Below are positions 4,465-7,033 of a stretch of DNA of 7,033 nucleotides, one piece after another. The DNA lies in assembly GCA_016186375.1 (NCBI GenBank), contig JACPLS010000035.1, forward strand, positions 1 through 7,033. The letters run 5' to 3'. Position 1 is the stretch's first letter, and every line of letters begins with the position of its first letter. The position numbers were made by a program, and so were the translations under genes. The notes under the pieces are model-generated. The model had not been told where the DNA came from. It ran no database searches and saw only the letters and a program-made list of their open reading frames with translations. This DNA is from Candidatus Pacearchaeota archaeon. GTDB taxonomy: Archaea; Nanobdellota; Nanobdellia; Pacearchaeales; GW2011-AR1.

Positions 4465-6065
4465 CACAAGAATTATTATCTGTAAATGAAGCATCTGAAT
4501 GGGCTTCTAAATTTTTAGGTAGGATTGTAACCCCTTCAAACATAACTTATTTAGTTCAGTACGCCAAGATAAAAAAATATAGCAATGGAAATGGAAATAT
4601 ACAAGTAGATAAAAAGGAAATAAAAGAGAAAAATGATGAGAATATCTTAAAAAAACAAGAGGAATGGAAAAGAAGACTGGGAAGTGATCTTAATTGGAAT
4701 CTGTCCTTTGCTCATCTGAGAGAATCTGATACTACAAAACATGTTCATAGATTACATCCCTATAAAGGAAAATTTATTCCTCAACTTGTAGATTATTTCT
4801 TAAACTCGCATATCAACACTTTCAAAAAACAAATCTTCTTTAAGAAAGGAGATATAATTCTTGATCCTTTCATGGGTAGTGGGACAACCTTAGTCCAATC
4901 ATCAGAATTGGGACTACATTCTATCGGAATAGATGTTTCTGACTTTAATTGTTTAATATCTAAAGTTAAGATCGGGAAATATGACTTAGTAAAATTAGAT
5001 AGAATGGCAAGAGACGTATGCTTTAAGGCAAGAGAATTTAGCCAGAAGGCGTTTGATGATTCTTTTGATAATCGACTAAAAGATAAATTAAATGAATTTA
5101 ATAAAAAGTATTTTCCAAATCCCGAATTTAAAAGAAATGTTTGGAAAGGAGTTATAAAAGATGAAAAAAAGTATGGGGAAGAAAAACTTAAACAATTTTT
5201 AGAGGAGAATAAAGAATTTTTTGAGAAAAACGGAACAAAAGATTCTTCTGAATTATTGAATGAAAAAGCAATGAGTGGATTTTTGTATAAATGGTTTCCT
5301 AAAAGAGTAAGACAAGAGCTTTTCTATTACATTAAGTTTTTAGAAAAGATTGAAGATGAAAAATTAAAAAATGCTTTGATGATTATTTTAAGTAGAACAG
5401 CTCGTTCATGTAGAGCAACAAAACACTCTGATTTGGCAACGTTAACAGAGCCACAGATTGAACCATATTATTGTCCAAAACATAAAAAGATATGTATACC
5501 AATAAATTCAATAGTTAAACATTTAATAAGATATACCTATGATACTATAAAAAGGCTAAAAGAATTTTCTGAACTTAAGAAAGAGGTAAATGCCGAGGTT
5601 ATTCATGGAGATTCGAGAGAAGTTAATATCTTTGATGAAATTAAAAAACAAAATCCAGAATTTAGTAAAATAATCTCAAGTAAAAAAATAGATGGGGTTT
5701 TTACTTCTCCACCATATGTAGGTCAGATAGATTATCATGAGCAACACGCTTATTCTTATGAATTATTTAATATTCCAAGGAGAGATGATAAAGAAATAGG
5801 TCCTTTATACAAGGGACAAGGGCAAAAGGCAAAAGATGAATATGTTGAAGGAATTAGTCAAGTATTAAGAAATATTGGCAGGTTTGTAAAAGATATTGGT
5901 CACTTTTTCATTGTTGCGAACGACAAATATAATTTGTATCCCTTAATTGCTGAAAAAAGTGGTTTAGTAATCGTTGATAAATTTAAGAGACCTGTATTAA
6001 ATAGAACAGAAAAGGATAGGCAACCTTATGCAGAGATTATTTTTCATATGAAGAAACAATTATAA
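4461..6065 (+). CDS. Site-specific DNA methyltransferase with N-terminal DNA-binding domain (N4-cytosine or N6-adenine)
   Basis: A 534-residue S-adenosylmethionine-dependent DNA amino-methyltransferase. Residues about 5-52 (SVNEASEWASKFLG...NITYLVQYAKIKKY) look like a MerR/excisionase-type winged helix. A charged linker leads to a conserved TTKHVHRLHPYKGKFIPQLV segment (91-110, motif X region). Motif I is DPFMGSGTT (135-143), with the cofactor-binding acidic residue in GIDVS (156-160). The catalytic motif IV TSPPY is at 415-419. About 250 residues lie between them, including a charged helical insert and a possible metal-binding cluster C338-x2-H341-x3-C345. This I-insert-IV order is that of alpha-class enzymes, whereas TSPPY is more common in N4-cytosine enzymes, so the modified base is uncertain. 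It is coupled to the RHH regulator and precedes a ParB-like gene. It carries no visible nuclease domain. Confidence 0.9.
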   Translation: MTQELLSVNEASEWASKFLGRIVTPSNITYLVQYAKIKKYSNGNGNIQVDKKEIKEKNDENILKKQEEWKRRLGSDLNWNLSFAHLRESDTTKHVHRLHPYKGKFIPQLVDYFLNSHINTFKKQIFFKKGDIILDPFMGSGTTLVQSSELGLHSIGIDVSDFNCLISKVKIGKYDLVKLDRMARDVCFKAREFSQKAFDDSFDNRLKDKLNEFNKKYFPNPEFKRNVWKGVIKDEKKYGEEKLKQFLEENKEFFEKNGTKDSSELLNEKAMSGFLYKWFPKRVRQELFYYIKFLEKIEDEKLKNALMIILSRTARSCRATKHSDLATLTEPQIEPYYCPKHKKICIPINSIVKHLIRYTYDTIKRLKEFSELKKEVNAEVIHGDSREVNIFDEIKKQNPEFSKIISSKKIDGVFTSPPYVGQIDYHEQHAYSYELFNIPRRDDKEIGPLYKGQGQKAKDEYVEGISQVLRNIGRFVKDIGHFFIVANDKYNLYPLIAEKSGLVIVDKFKRPVLNRTEKDRQPYAEIIFHMKKQL

Positions 6066-6068
6066 ATA
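6060..6068 (+). promoter_or_regulatory. Internal TATA box overlapping the methyltransferase stop codon
   Basis: TTATAAATA includes the methyltransferase TAA (6063-6065) and lies 20-28 bases before the ATG at 6088. No Shine-Dalgarno site precedes that ATG. The ParB-like gene may therefore have its own leaderless promoter, in addition to read-through from the operon. Confidence 0.5.
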
Positions 6069-6087
6069 CACTCTCTATAAATTTATT

Positions 6088-7033
6088 ATGGCGAAAGTTA
6101 ATCTCGATGCATTAATTCCTAGAGAAGACTTTGAAATAACGGATGAAGCTAACTCTGGAGGCAGAAAGAGTACAATTTCTATTGAGGATATGAAATTAGA
6201 CTCCTTTTTTATGGCAAATGTTAGAAAACCGGATTTTCAAAGAGAGACTAATGAATGGGAACCAGAAAAGATTGTTGAGTTTATTGAAAGTTTTGTTAAT
6301 GGAGATCTAATTCCCGCAATAATTTTATGGAGAAGTCCGGCAGGATATCTTTTTGTAATAGATGGTTCTCATAGGTTAAGTTCTCTTATTGCATGGATAA
6401 ATAACGATTATAAACTTAGGTGCTTTAGCTATACAACTACAATGGGTTGAAGGAGACATCAGTAAAGCTGAAGATTCATTCTTTAAAATAAATCAACAGG
6501 CTGCTCCAATAGACAAGACTGAATTAGTATTATTAAAATCTAGAAAAAAACCTAGTTGTATTGCTGCTAGAGCAATAATGAAAAGCGGGAAAGGACACAA
6601 ATATTGGTCATCTTTTAAGGAAGATAAACAAAAGGAAATTCAAGAATTGGCAAAAGAGATTAATGAAATATTGTTTTCTCCCAGATTGGAGACTCCATTA
6701 AAAACTTTAGACATTCCATTATGTGGTAAGATTTCTTCTGGACAGACATTACCTTTAATCTTAGGTTTTGTTAATATTTCTAATGGAATTTATGATAATG
6801 ATGAAATCAAAAATTTGTCAAATGATGAAAATGGTGCTATAACAGTAGACTTCTTAAAAAATACTAAGAAAATAGCTCAAAGAATTAATAGTAACGAGGG
6901 TTTTTCTTTAGGATTGCATCCAATAGTTTATTTTTATTCTAAAACAGGTAGACACAAACCTGCCTCCTTTTTAGGTATAGTAGAGTTAATTAAAGAATTA
7001 GAAAATAAAGGGAAATTTAATGACTTTATTAAA
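6088..7033 (+). pseudogene. ParB-like 'DGSHR' family protein gene, disrupted by internal deletion/frameshift, 3' partial
   Basis: The first part (6088-6450) encodes 120 residues. RKPDFQRETNEW is at 46-57, and the ParB/sulfiredoxin-like motif IDGSHRLS is at 91-98, where the family binds or hydrolyses nucleotide. After AWINNDY (about 6409) the frame turns to unrelated residues and stops at TGA 6448. From about 6413 the next frame continues the same family: LGALAIQLQWVEGDIS, FFKINQQAAPIDKTEL, SRKKP, GHKYW, RINSNEGFSLGLHPIVYFYS, and stays open to the right edge. From memory, relatives have DYGDG plus about 50 further residues between these parts, all absent here. A deletion of 3n+2 bases therefore fits better than a simple frameshift. 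It follows the methyltransferase by 22 bases, suggesting a joint modification or defence role. The N-terminal piece alone might still be made. Confidence 0.75.

Noticed and set aside
6398..6450. Programmed ribosomal frameshift in the ParB-like gene
   Set aside because: No slippery sequence or stimulatory hairpin is evident, and a conserved stretch is missing in both frames, which frameshifting would not explain.
1..7033. CRISPR array or insertion sequence
   Set aside because: No spaced identical repeats, transposase motifs or terminal inverted repeats with target duplications were seen.

Overview
The window most likely comes from an archaeon, probably a small-genome DPANN-type lineage such as Woesearchaeota or Pacearchaeota; this is inference. 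The DNA is strongly AT-rich and the tRNA gene encodes no CCA. Genes that begin a transcript mostly lack a Shine-Dalgarno site and instead carry a TATA-like box about 20-30 bases before the start codon, which is the leaderless archaeal layout. The one clear Shine-Dalgarno site (4449-4454) lies inside an operon. A membrane protein with a W-x-C-x-x-W, six-cysteine ectodomain also fits DPANN archaea.

Left part (1-1929): a MunI-like type II restriction-modification pair lies tail to tail. An MT-A70-family DNA adenine methyltransferase, cut by the left edge, ends inside the last codons of a MunI-family endonuclease predicted to cut CAATTG. An unrecognised 229-residue protein follows on the endonuclease's strand. 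Two inverted repeats lie between endonuclease and unknown gene.

Middle (1997-4057): an unusual tRNA-His gene on the minus strand is divergent from a rhomboid protease gene, and one AT box sits at promoter distance from both. Next come a tandem 26-bp repeat carrying TATA boxes, a 61-residue ORF whose start codon lies in a decayed third repeat copy, and a two-gene minus-strand unit: a small TSP1-like surface protein followed by a lysine-rich, low-complexity protein.

Right part (4275-7033): a compact accessory operon. A 47-residue ribbon-helix-helix regulator overlaps by ATGA a 534-residue DNA methyltransferase with an N-terminal DNA-binding domain. A ParB-like 'DGSHR' family gene follows, but appears broken by an internal deletion plus frameshift and runs off the right edge. 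Three perfectly phased 10-bp CATTTG repeats lie between the TATA box and the regulator start and look like its operator. With the MunI-like pair, this makes the window a small defence or modification island around housekeeping genes. The RHH-methyltransferase-ParB-like cassette is the best candidate for a poorly described system, although its third gene looks inactivated here.
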